Origin: a bacterium | GTDB lineage: Bacteria; SZUA-182; SZUA-191; JAJRXT01 | Assembly (NCBI GenBank): GCA_024277605.1 | Contig: JAJRUU010000185.1 | Location: 1-28,189 of the forward strand | Length of the DNA: 28,189 nucleotides | Direction: 5' to 3' | Shown: piece after piece, positions 5,468 to 13,091 of the stretch | How positions within the stretch are numbered: position 1 is the first letter of the stretch | Layout of the letters: each line of letters starts with the position of its first letter | Translations under genes and position numbers: made by a program | The notes under the pieces: model-generated | The model's input: the letters and a program-made list of their open reading frames with translations, nothing else | Databases searched by the model: none | What the model was told of the DNA's origin: nothing

Positions 5468-7949
5468 AGTCGGTCGTAATGATGCCTGCCCTTGTGGCAG
5501 TGGTAATAAATATAAACAGTGCTGCTTACTGAAAAAATCTTCCAGCTCCGGTCAGAAGCTGCTCGTCTGGTTGGCGGGCAAACGGCCTGATTTTTTTACC
5601 CTGGTTACTGTATTACTGGTCATAATTTTAGCCGGTGCGGCTTACAGTAATTCCTTCTCGGTTCCCTTTATATTTGATGATGGCTCAAATATTGTCCACA
5701 ATCGGGGGGTACATCTCTCCAGTTTGAAGATTGCGGATGGTGACTTAATCAGGTTGAAATCCTCCATTGCCAAAAACGGACGCACCATAAGTCAGATCAG
5801 CTATGCCCTGAATTATTACTTCGGAAAGCTCGATACCTGGGGCTATCACCTGGTCAATCTCATCATTCACATCCTCTGCGCCCTGGCTATTTTTAAATTT
5901 ACCCTGTTAACCCTCACTCTGCCGTCTATGAAGGACAGGTACGGCTCGTGGGCCAGGGAAATTGCGGCGGCGTGTGCAATTATATTCGTCATTCATCCGG
6001 TAAACACTCAAGCAGTAACCTATATCGTTCAGCGGGCTACCAGTCTGGCGGCTTTATTTTCAGTGCTATGCCTGATCTGTTATGCTAAGGGGCGGCTTAA
6101 ATCCGGGGCCAATTCCTGGTGGTATTATTTAACCGCCTTCATCTGCTTTTGTGCGGCTTTCAGCAGCAAACAAAATACCATCGTAACTCCAATCTTAGTG
6201 TTTTTGTATGAATTTTACTTTTTTCGAGAACTTGATCTGAATTGGTTAAAAAAGAAATGGCCATATTTAACGGGGATTATATTTGCTATAGCATTAATCT
6301 TCCTGGTATACACCAAGTTTGAGCCTATTGCCTGGTTTCAGAGCAATTATGACCGCAGACCCTTTACTCTTTTTGAACGGGTATCCACCGAATGGCGGGT
6401 AATCATCTATTACTGCACCCTGCTGTTTCTACCGCTTCCCTCCCGGCTGAACCTGGATTATGATTTTCCGCTGTCTGTCTCCCTGTTTAACCCGCCGGCT
6501 ACCGCAGCCAGTTTGCTTATTATCATCGGTTTAATTTATGTGGCGATTTATATCGCCAAAAAAGAACCCCTGATTTCCTTTTTTATCCTGTGGTTCTTTA
6601 TAAACCTGGTAGTGGAATCAACTATTGTAGCGCTGGATTTGGTGTATGACCATCGGCTCTATCTCCCCGGTATCGGTATTTTTATTATCGTAATATGGGG
6701 ATTGGAGCGGGCGATTCATCACTCGGCGCCCCGTTTGCGGCTTCCCTTAAAGATAGGGGTGCTGGCGATATTGGTCATTAATCTTTCAATGATGACCTAC
6801 GAGCGCAATAAAGCCTGGCAGAGCGTGATCAGCATCCTCGAAGACGTGGTTAAAAAATCCCCCGGAAATGCCCGGCAGCATGTAAATCTGGGGGTAGCGT
6901 ACAGCGACGAAAAGCGGCTGAAAGATGCCACCGCAGAATATATAGAAGGTATAAGACTGGATCCCAATTACCCGGAAGCATATAATAACCTGGGGAATGC
7001 GTATAACCGCCAGGGCATGTATGATAAAGCGGTAAAGGAATACTTACGTGCCATCAGAATGCGACCCGATTATAAGGAAGCCCATAACAACCTGGGAAGC
7101 GCTTACTGCAACATGCGGCAATACGATAAGGCCATTGCCGAGCACCTGACGGCATTGAGGATAAACCCGGAGTGCGAAAAAAGTCATAATAATCTTGGGG
7201 TAGCGTATAGCTTTAAAGGCTTGTATGATAAAGCTATTGCTGAATACACCCGTTCGCTGGAAATTGTGCCCGGTTTTACGAAGGCCCGCAGTAATCTGGG
7301 GCTGGCTTACGGCTTTAAGGGACAATATCACGAAGCAATAGCAGAATTTCTTAAAGTTTTGCGCTCAAACCCCAATGATGTGGCGGTCAACTATAATCTC
7401 GGCAATTCGTATAACAGCATAAAAGATTTTAAACAGGCGGCGGCGGCCTTCAGCCGGGTGATAGCTGTAAAACCCGACTACGCGGAAGCGCACAATAACC
7501 TGGGATTGGCTTACATGAATGCGGGTGATTTATCCAAGGCGGAAGAGGTTTTTAATAGAGCCATCAAAATAAAACCAAATGTAGCTGAGTTCTACTTTAA
7601 TTTGGGGCTGGTATATAACAAAGAGAATCAACCTGCCAAAGCCGAACAGGCCTTTAATGAGACATTAAAAGCAAATCCCGGTTTTGTTTTAGCCCACTAC
7701 CATCTGGGAATAATGGCCGAATCCAGGGGGAATTACGATTTAGCGTTTAAGCAATATCAACAAGCTATCAAAGTCAAGCCACGATTTGCGCTGGCTTATA
7801 CAAATATGGGACTGCTATTAAACAGGTTGGGCAAGCCTGGCCAAGCCCAAGGGTATATAAAGCAATCCTTAAATCTATATCCAGATCAACCCAATGCGGC
7901 AAGATTACAAAAATTGCTCAAGCGGCTGGAGCAAATGAGCGCATCATAG
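5460..7949 (+). CDS. SEC-C motif + TMTC-like GT-C membrane protein with ten TPRs
   Basis: 829 residues from ATG 5460, chosen over ATG 5454 because AAAGAGGG sits 6 nt before it. Domain order: an N-terminal SEC-C zinc motif, NDACPCGSGNKYKQCC (Cys10, 12, 21, 22); then a polytopic membrane region (about residues 41-450) beginning with one helix and an outer loop FIFDDGSNIV (Asp73-Asp74); then ten consecutive TPR units (about residues 471-810), most of the form NLGxAYxxxGxYDKAIAEY...P. The membrane part, with YALNYYFG..WGYHLVNLIIHIL and HPVNTQAVTYIVQRATSLAALF, is the bacterial counterpart of TMTC proteins, which are GT-C O-mannosyltransferases with C-terminal TPRs. An acidic pair in the first outer loop fits GT-C catalysis. 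Lipid-linked sugar transfer to secreted protein is therefore plausible but not shown. SEC-C at the N-terminus of such a protein is unusual. Confidence 0.8.
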   Translation: MAEVGRNDACPCGSGNKYKQCCLLKKSSSSGQKLLVWLAGKRPDFFTLVTVLLVIILAGAAYSNSFSVPFIFDDGSNIVHNRGVHLSSLKIADGDLIRLKSSIAKNGRTISQISYALNYYFGKLDTWGYHLVNLIIHILCALAIFKFTLLTLTLPSMKDRYGSWAREIAAACAIIFVIHPVNTQAVTYIVQRATSLAALFSVLCLICYAKGRLKSGANSWWYYLTAFICFCAAFSSKQNTIVTPILVFLYEFYFFRELDLNWLKKKWPYLTGIIFAIALIFLVYTKFEPIAWFQSNYDRRPFTLFERVSTEWRVIIYYCTLLFLPLPSRLNLDYDFPLSVSLFNPPATAASLLIIIGLIYVAIYIAKKEPLISFFILWFFINLVVESTIVALDLVYDHRLYLPGIGIFIIVIWGLERAIHHSAPRLRLPLKIGVLAILVINLSMMTYERNKAWQSVISILEDVVKKSPGNARQHVNLGVAYSDEKRLKDATAEYIEGIRLDPNYPEAYNNLGNAYNRQGMYDKAVKEYLRAIRMRPDYKEAHNNLGSAYCNMRQYDKAIAEHLTALRINPECEKSHNNLGVAYSFKGLYDKAIAEYTRSLEIVPGFTKARSNLGLAYGFKGQYHEAIAEFLKVLRSNPNDVAVNYNLGNSYNSIKDFKQAAAAFSRVIAVKPDYAEAHNNLGLAYMNAGDLSKAEEVFNRAIKIKPNVAEFYFNLGLVYNKENQPAKAEQAFNETLKANPGFVLAHYHLGIMAESRGNYDLAFKQYQQAIKVKPRFALAYTNMGLLLNRLGKPGQAQGYIKQSLNLYPDQPNAARLQKLLKRLEQMSAS

Positions 7950-7984
7950 AAAAAGGGGGCTAGCCCCCAAGGGGACATGTCCCC
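7950..7984 (-). terminator. Double-palindrome (REP-like) terminator between convergent genes, site 4
   Basis: Two perfect 14-bp palindromes stand back to back: GGGGGCTAGCCCCC (7955-7968) and GGGGACATGTCCCC (7971-7984), with AA between them. On the minus strand the pair ends in TTTTTC, a standard intrinsic terminator directly after the stop codon of the minus-strand gene. The hairpins fill the whole space between two converging stops (7949 and 7985), so they may limit read-through in both directions. The layout matches the element at 10,500-10,548. Confidence 0.8.
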
Positions 7985-10576
7985 CTACTTCTCCTCTAAG
8001 ATAATCTGCTGATCGGCTTCCTGGGCAATCTTTTCCCGGTATTCCTTATATTGCTGATAATCATCCACCGCAATTTCCACGTCCTTTGTTATATCCCGCT
8101 CAAAATAATGGATTACCCCATCCCGATTCTCATAGTGTGACCAGTATGAGGCAGCGGGCAACTCCAGCTTGATTTCCCCCGGCAGATAGCGCACCCTGTA
8201 TTCTGCAGGAATTTTAATGGTAGTATGCACCTCAGTCCACGAGGTGCCGCTAAATTGAACGGGGTACGTCCGCTCCTCACGACTCACCCCCCTGGCGCTA
8301 CTGCCTACACCCGGCAACTGGAACAGCCGTAAGTCCCCAGCGCTCTTGAGATAGCTCGGCCCGGTATAATGTAAGCTAATAGTAACCGGCCCATCCATCT
8401 CTTCCAAGCCGGTAAAGGCATAGTCCAATAGCCTGCCGCCAGGATACATCCCGTTTACCAGGCTCTGCAACATATGCTTGCGCCGTATGGGTTTCGTATA
8501 CTTAACTCCCCGATAGCTCACGCTATAATCGCCGGAGGTAATCAGTTTTGAGTTTCCATCTACACTGCCATCGGATTTTATTTCCAACTCCACCCGCTTG
8601 AGCATCTTATTATTTTCCGCCTCTAACAACGGGGTGCTTATAAAGCGAGCCCCCTCATCGAACATCACCAATGCCTGACGCTGCTGGTCACCTTCCGGTA
8701 TATCATCAAGGCTACAGGTCTCGCAAGTTGGGTCGAGCCAGACCAGCTTCCCTCCCAGCCGGGCTGCCGCAATACAATGATCAAACTGCAACATGGGAAT
8801 ATCTTTTTCCAATCGGCCATTACCGCGAGTGCTAATCAACACCAGGTAAGCCGGTATCCCCACCTCGCGCAGCATGGCCACCAACAGCGTAGACTGATCC
8901 TTGCAGTCTCCATATTTGTTTTTAAATATCTCGGTAGCCTTATGGGGTTTATAGCCTGAAACGCCATATTCTAAGCCGACATAACGAATTTCGCTGGCCA
9001 CAAAATGGAAAATGTGCCGGGCCTTGTCCTCCGGGGTAGCGGCCTCGGCAATCAATTCAGCAACCTTCTGTCGTATAGCTTCATCCAGTTTAAATTGATC
9101 CTTAGCCAGATCGTTAAACCAAGCGCTGATCTCATCCCAATCGGTGAAGCTGGAAACCATAATAAAGGGTGAAATGTCAGCCCAGGGGGGCATTAATGGT
9201 TCAGAAATTATCTCCGGCATATCCCGCACTTCCCAGGTGTACATCCGGCGGTCATCTTTTTGCTCGACTTTTGGAGAAACATCAGCAAGCCGCAAGTATT
9301 TAATCTTAAGCTGCCGGTCCTGGGGTACATCCAGGATGATCCGCTGCAATAGTTGAGGTTCATGAGACTGCAATCCAATACCGAATTGGAAATCATCCTC
9401 GTTTAATAACTCAGCCGACTCAATAGTAGCTATATATTCAATAATTGAACCGGCCATTACCTCCGGCATGGAGACAACCTTCACTTTCGCATTACTATAC
9501 AGCGGAAAACCAGACCACGGAGTGAGGTCGCGCATAGATTTTTTGCCTACATTTACAATAGTGCCGTCCGGCTTTATCGTGCGCGCCAGGTTTACTTTGA
9601 CTGTCTGCTGGCTGGAATCATAGTTCAGCTTTACCTCGCCAAAACCCTTACCCCTTTCATTTAACACCTTAATTAATCGATGAATGCGGGTGGTCATTGT
9701 ATGGTTATCATGCACCGTATAACTTACCTCATCAAGCAGCATGATTGCCCCGGCATTATGATACTCTTGTGTTCCCGGAGCATTTTTGATGATCTGCCGT
9801 ATCTCCTCATCTTCAATGCCAGCCAGCGTCAATACGCCCCCAACGGCTTCCAGGACATCCAGCCGATTTTGGGCATCTGCCGCCCACTTACTCTGTGGGG
9901 CCGATGAGATTACTTTTTGGTAATGCTCTAAGGCTTCTTCATAGAGCTCTTTTTTCTCTTTCAAAAATCCTATATGGAACTCAGCTTCACCACCCTCGGG
10001 CTTAAGCTTGCTCAGCTTCTCCCATTCCGCCAGCGACTGGGTAAGCTGGCCGACATTAAAATAAGCCCGAGCCAATAATATGCGAGCGGCAAGCGGAGCA
10101 TCAGACTTACTGGTTAATGGCGCTAAAACTTCGATACACTTCGCATATTTTCCCTGCTGATAATAAATATCCCCCAGGCTGAGCCGGGCTGCTTTAGAAT
10201 TTTCAGTATCTACAATAGCCGCTTCATAAGCTTCTATGCTCAATTCGGTAAGCTGTTGGCTCTTTTTTTGATAGGCAAGCCCAAGCAACTGCTGCCTTTC
10301 TGCGGCAGGATTTATGGCTACCGCTTGCTTTAACTGAGCGATGGCTTTATCCAGTTCCCCTGTTTGGATTAAGTGTTCCGTTTTGGATGATGACCATTCT
10401 TTGCCCTCACCAGGGGTATATTTCAGTTGCTTAAGGGCACAACTATACCCGCCAAGCAGCATGAACAGCAGTATAAGCCCAACTGTCTTCAATAAACCAT
10501 TAGGGTACTTTGAAAAAGGGGATATATCCCCAAGGGACATGTCCCCGTAATTTTTACTTGTCATATGATGCCCCAT
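7985..10576 (-). CDS. TPR-DUF3857-transglutaminase-like exported protein
   Basis: 863 residues if the first ATG is used. Residues 29-48 form a hydrophobic export signal ending GGYSC, a possible but imperfect lipobox. TPR-like helices follow (about 60-240), then a DUF3857 beta-sandwich (about 270-430), then a transglutaminase-like cysteine-protease fold with an intact triad: Cys558 in YGDCKDQ, His600 in FDHC and Asp615 in WLDP. A C-terminal beta-rich DUF3858-like part follows. Proteins of this family are exported. Their substrates are unknown; peptidase or cross-linking activity is inferred from the triad. The start is uncertain: ATG 10576, ATG 10564 (GGGG 6 nt upstream) and TTG 10492 are all in frame. 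The first 28 residues are largely encoded by a REP-like palindrome, and the signal peptide would begin naturally at TTG 10492. Confidence 0.88.
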   Translation of the reverse strand: MGHHMTSKNYGDMSLGDISPFSKYPNGLLKTVGLILLFMLLGGYSCALKQLKYTPGEGKEWSSSKTEHLIQTGELDKAIAQLKQAVAINPAAERQQLLGLAYQKKSQQLTELSIEAYEAAIVDTENSKAARLSLGDIYYQQGKYAKCIEVLAPLTSKSDAPLAARILLARAYFNVGQLTQSLAEWEKLSKLKPEGGEAEFHIGFLKEKKELYEEALEHYQKVISSAPQSKWAADAQNRLDVLEAVGGVLTLAGIEDEEIRQIIKNAPGTQEYHNAGAIMLLDEVSYTVHDNHTMTTRIHRLIKVLNERGKGFGEVKLNYDSSQQTVKVNLARTIKPDGTIVNVGKKSMRDLTPWSGFPLYSNAKVKVVSMPEVMAGSIIEYIATIESAELLNEDDFQFGIGLQSHEPQLLQRIILDVPQDRQLKIKYLRLADVSPKVEQKDDRRMYTWEVRDMPEIISEPLMPPWADISPFIMVSSFTDWDEISAWFNDLAKDQFKLDEAIRQKVAELIAEAATPEDKARHIFHFVASEIRYVGLEYGVSGYKPHKATEIFKNKYGDCKDQSTLLVAMLREVGIPAYLVLISTRGNGRLEKDIPMLQFDHCIAAARLGGKLVWLDPTCETCSLDDIPEGDQQRQALVMFDEGARFISTPLLEAENNKMLKRVELEIKSDGSVDGNSKLITSGDYSVSYRGVKYTKPIRRKHMLQSLVNGMYPGGRLLDYAFTGLEEMDGPVTISLHYTGPSYLKSAGDLRLFQLPGVGSSARGVSREERTYPVQFSGTSWTEVHTTIKIPAEYRVRYLPGEIKLELPAASYWSHYENRDGVIHYFERDITKDVEIAVDDYQQYKEYREKIAQEADQQIILEEK
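10500..10548 (-). repeat. REP-like double palindrome, site 3, in the leader/N-terminal codons of the DUF3857 gene
   Basis: On the minus strand it reads GGGGACATGTCCC, TT, GGGGATATATCCCC, TTTTTCAAAGTACCCTAATGG. The palindromes lie at 10534-10545 and 10518-10531. The tail matches sites 1 and 2, and the double palindrome matches site 4. If transcription begins upstream, the hairpin plus T run sits in the leader, where it could act as an attenuator. Confidence 0.65.
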
Positions 10577-10586
10577 AAACTATAAT
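10558..10586 (+). promoter_or_regulatory. Strong sigma-70-type promoter of the MBL-dCMP deaminase-thymidylate synthase operon
   Basis: TTGTCA (10558-10563, 5/6), a 17-nt spacer and a perfect TATAAT (10581-10586). It would start transcription near 10593, giving a 40-nt leader to the ATG at 10633. It lies in the divergent gap with the DUF3857 gene. The -35 falls just inside that gene's longest possible reading frame. Confidence 0.6.
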
Positions 10587-10632
10587 TTAGCACGATCCTT
10601 ACTATAGCGCAAGAATAGAAAGGCAAACTTAT

Positions 10633-11484
10633 ATGCAGTTAGGCACATTTAATTTAGAAGTCGTCTCTGCCGGTTATTTCCCCTTAGACGGAGGAAGCGT
10701 ATTTGGTTTGATACCTAAGCCCATCTGGAACAACTACATAGAGGCCGATGCGCAAAATAGAATACGTATGGCGCTCAACTGCCTGCTGATTCAGACCGCT
10801 GATAAGAATATCCTGGTGGACTGCGGCCTGGGAGATAAGTTTGGGCCAAAACAGCGGGATATTTTTAAGTTAAGTACGGAGCCAAGTCTCAAAGATGCCT
10901 TAAGCCCCTATTGCAAACCGGAGGAGATCGATTATCTGCTGTTGACCCATTTGCACTTTGACCATGCGGGCGGGGTAAGCCGCTATAATGCAGCTGGTCG
11001 ATTAGAGCTTTGCTTTCCGCGGGCAAAGGTGGTGGTGCAAAAGAAGGAATGGGAAGCGGCCTGCCATCCGAGTGAAAGGAATAAAGGGAGTTATCCAGCC
11101 GATAATGTTGCCCCTTTAGACGAAGCCGGTTGCCTGCAACTGATAGAGGGCGACTATACGTTCATGCCGGGCATAGAACTAATATTTACCGGCGGGCATT
11201 CAGCCGGACATCAATTGATAAAAGTAACTTCCAAAGGCAAGAGCGCCGTATATTCAGGCGATCTGATGCCTACCTCTCATCACCTGCGGCTGCCCTTTAT
11301 CACCGCCTTTGATATAGAGCCCGAAGAGACACTTAAAGTAAAGAAAAAAATCCTGGCGCAAGCCGCCGATGAGGGCTGGCTGCTTATTTTTAAACACGAC
11401 CCGGAATATGAAGCCGGTTATATAGTGCAAGTACGCCGGGGGGATAAGCTGGAATATATCCTGAAACCAGCGAAGATACAGTAG
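10633..11484 (+). CDS. Metallo-beta-lactamase-fold metal-dependent hydrolase
   Basis: 283 residues. The complete dinuclear metal site is visible: HLHFDH at residues 106-111 (His106, His108, Asp110, His111), His189 in TGGHSAGH, Asp210 in SGDLM and His255 in FKHDP. The overall layout, with an N-terminal extension before MALNCLLIQ and a long insert after the HxHxDH motif, recalls the AttM/YtnP-like lactonase branch of the superfamily. The substrate could be a lactone, ester or phosphodiester and is not decided here. AAAGG lies 10 nt upstream of the ATG. It is the first gene of a tight operon: the next ATG follows after 24 bp. A role in nucleotide metabolism is suggested only by its neighbours. 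Confidence 0.85.
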   Translation: MQLGTFNLEVVSAGYFPLDGGSVFGLIPKPIWNNYIEADAQNRIRMALNCLLIQTADKNILVDCGLGDKFGPKQRDIFKLSTEPSLKDALSPYCKPEEIDYLLLTHLHFDHAGGVSRYNAAGRLELCFPRAKVVVQKKEWEAACHPSERNKGSYPADNVAPLDEAGCLQLIEGDYTFMPGIELIFTGGHSAGHQLIKVTSKGKSAVYSGDLMPTSHHLRLPFITAFDIEPEETLKVKKKILAQAADEGWLLIFKHDPEYEAGYIVQVRRGDKLEYILKPAKIQ

Positions 11485-11508
11485 CTTCTTCTTAATGAGG
11501 TAAATTTA

Positions 11509-12060
11509 ATGAGTAGTAACCGGCCCAACTGGCATGAATACTTCATGGTAATCGCCAAGATTTGCAGCTCCCGCTCCACCTGCTTATCCAGGCCTACCGG
11601 GGCGGTAATTGTACTCGACAAACAAATCCTGGCGACCGGTTATAACGGCGCCATGCCTGGTAGCGACCATTGTATCGATGATGGCGAATGCTTTCGCCGA
11701 CGTTCTAATGTACCGGACATAGACAAATACAATTTTTGTCGGGCAACCCATGCCGAGGCTAATGCGCTGGCGCAAGCCGCCCGCTACGGCATATCGGTTG
11801 AGGGCGCAACTATTTACACCACTCTGGCTCCCTGTTATGTATGTTTAAAACTGCTGGCTACCGCTCGCATCCGCGAAATCTACTATGAACATCATTATGA
11901 ATCACAGAACCTTGAGCGGGATGATTTCTGGAAGCAGGCAATCAGCGATGCGGGCATAAAATTGAGTAAACTCTCCGTCTCGAATCAGGCAATGGAGAAG
12001 ATAAAAGAACACCTAGAATGCCCCACGTCGGTACGCCGACTGGCAGCCACTAAACTATAG
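11509..12060 (+). CDS. dCMP deaminase (ComEB-type)
   Basis: 183 residues. Zinc-dependent deaminase fold with catalytic HAE (His81, Glu83) and PCYVC (Cys109, Cys112). The early STCLSRPTGAVIV...LATGYNGAMPG block with His54/Cys55 is typical of dCMP rather than cytidine deaminases and holds the extra residues associated with nucleotide recognition. The reaction is dCMP to dUMP, feeding thymidylate synthesis. A GAGGT 8 nt before the ATG supports the start. The next gene is a thymidylate synthase 16 bp downstream, so product and substrate match within the operon. The C-terminal extension of about 50 residues is longer than in minimal members. Confidence 0.92.
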   Translation: MSSNRPNWHEYFMVIAKICSSRSTCLSRPTGAVIVLDKQILATGYNGAMPGSDHCIDDGECFRRRSNVPDIDKYNFCRATHAEANALAQAARYGISVEGATIYTTLAPCYVCLKLLATARIREIYYEHHYESQNLERDDFWKQAISDAGIKLSKLSVSNQAMEKIKEHLECPTSVRRLAATKL

Positions 12061-12076
12061 ATTTTAGGAGATAAAT

Positions 12077-12754
12077 ATGCAGACAGTAAAGGCCACCACC
12101 ATCAACGATGCCTGGCATCAGGCGGTTTATTTGTGCTGGGAACATGGCTATGACTACAAAATCGACAGCGGCTCCTACAGCGGGCAAATCCGGCGGCAGT
12201 TCGATTTTTTCGCCTGTGAGATACTGCTCCCGGAAACCAGACCGCTGGCCATTCAATTTCCGGAAACACTCTCCGTTCCACCCCCTAACAGCGATGAACA
12301 GATAGAAGATTACGCCGCCAACTATCTCTTAAGCGCTGAGGTCAGCCAGCACGAAACCTATACCTACGGCAGTCGCATATTGGCCTTCCCTAATCCTGAC
12401 GGCACGGTAACCAATCAGGTAGAGTGGATAATAAATCACTTAAAAGAAGCCCCCGGCAACAACCACTGCGCCATCAATATCCCGCTGGGAGGTGATTTGG
12501 AACTCGGCCATGCCCCCTGCCTCAGGTTAATTGATTTGAAGATAGTAAATGGGAAACTTGATATCTCGGTCTATTTCAGGAGTTGGGACTTATGGAGCGG
12601 ATTTCCCACCAACTTAGGCGGGATGCAGATATTAAACGAATTTATTGCTCAGGAAGTGGGCCTCCCCACCGGCAAGATGTTTGCCGCCAGCGCCGGTTTG
12701 CATTTATATGAGATGTATTTCGATGTGGTAAAAGCCAGGTTTAACCGTGAATAG
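12077..12754 (+). CDS. Thymidylate synthase, short (archaeal-type) ThyA-fold form
   Basis: 225 residues, shorter than E. coli ThyA (264). Catalytic Cys148 lies in HAPCLR, equivalent to the PPCH motif of ThyA. RSWDLWSGFPTNLGG (residues 168-182) corresponds to the phosphate- and dUMP-binding RSxDxxLGxPFN block, followed by the usual helix LNEFIAQEVG. The length and the LDISVYFRSWDLW wording resemble the methanogen/archaeal-type thymidylate synthases and the related nucleotide hydroxymethylases. Expected reaction: dUMP + methylene-tetrahydrofolate to dTMP. With the dCMP deaminase upstream it makes a complete dCMP to dTMP route. AGGAGAT lies 5-6 nt before the ATG. A dUMP or dCMP hydroxymethylase is the main alternative. 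Confidence 0.82.
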   Translation: MQTVKATTINDAWHQAVYLCWEHGYDYKIDSGSYSGQIRRQFDFFACEILLPETRPLAIQFPETLSVPPPNSDEQIEDYAANYLLSAEVSQHETYTYGSRILAFPNPDGTVTNQVEWIINHLKEAPGNNHCAINIPLGGDLELGHAPCLRLIDLKIVNGKLDISVYFRSWDLWSGFPTNLGGMQILNEFIAQEVGLPTGKMFAASAGLHLYEMYFDVVKARFNRE

Positions 12755-12902
12755 CATGCTCCAGCTCAACAGAAAAGCAGCTTCCCTTTGCTATTAGTTA
12801 CAGTAACAGCAAGCCACGCCTGGTGAATTTCTGTAAACCACGTAGGCAAGTAAATACCAGATGTCGATATTTTCAACCTTTACATCCAATCTCGGCGTTA
12901 AG

Positions 12903-12929
12903 TTCAAAGTTATATTCAAAGTTATATTC
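12903..12929. repeat. 12-bp tandem duplication upstream of the giant gene's promoter
   Basis: TTCAAAGTTATA occurs twice head to tail (12903-12914, 12915-12926), with a third TTC starting at 12927. It ends 7 bp before the candidate -35. It may be a doubled regulator site or simple slippage. Confidence 0.6.
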
Positions 12930-12933
12930 CTCC

Positions 12934-12962
12934 TTGATTTATGCTTACATTTTTGGTATTAT
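12934..12962 (+). promoter_or_regulatory. Probable promoter of the giant beta-helix gene
   Basis: TTGATT (12934-12939), an exact 17-nt spacer and TATTAT (12957-12962, 5/6 to consensus). The predicted start is near 12970, leaving a leader of about 120 nt. A perfect TTGACA at 13021 lacks a convincing -10 at the right distance, so this pair is preferred. Confidence 0.5.
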
Positions 12963-13077
12963 CTTAATATAGCCCCTGTGGAATGCAATTGACGCTTCAA
13001 TTTTTGTTTGGTCAAGGCATTTGACAAAGAGGGATGGAGGTTGTTTTGTAGAGACTTATAGATCACGTATTAATCAC

Positions 13078-13083
13078 AAGAGG
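13078..13083 (+). promoter_or_regulatory. Shine-Dalgarno that fixes the TTG start of the giant gene
   Basis: AAGAGG stands 8 nt before TTG 13092. The frame has a stop (TAA 13071-13073) just upstream and no other start codon in between. The predicted product begins with a clear signal peptide. Together these make TTG 13092 the best start. Confidence 0.75.
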
Positions 13084-13091
13084 TTATAACC

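Larger units (their letters stand above)
12755..13091 (+). other. Intergenic region upstream of the giant gene (no gene seen)
   Basis: The 337 bp hold no credible reading frame. A weak hairpin (TTGCT...GTTAC-A-GTAAC-AGCAA) lies around 12,788-12,812, without a T run. A 12-bp tandem duplication is at 12903-12926, a promoter candidate at 12934-12962, and a ~120-nt leader leads to the Shine-Dalgarno at 13078. I recognised no known riboswitch. Confidence 0.7.

Noticed and set aside
7044..7331. 95-residue minus-strand frame within the TPR region
   Set aside because: Shadow of ten in-frame TPR units on the + strand, with no independent support.
12788..12812. Terminator after the thymidylate synthase gene
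   Set aside because: A hairpin can be drawn, but it has a 4-nt bulge and no T run, so I do not call it.
13021..13050. TTGACA at 13021 as the promoter of the giant gene
   Set aside because: The hexamer is perfect, but at 17-18 nt spacing only TTTTGT/TTTGTA is available as a -10. The upstream pair TTGATT-N17-TATTAT is better.
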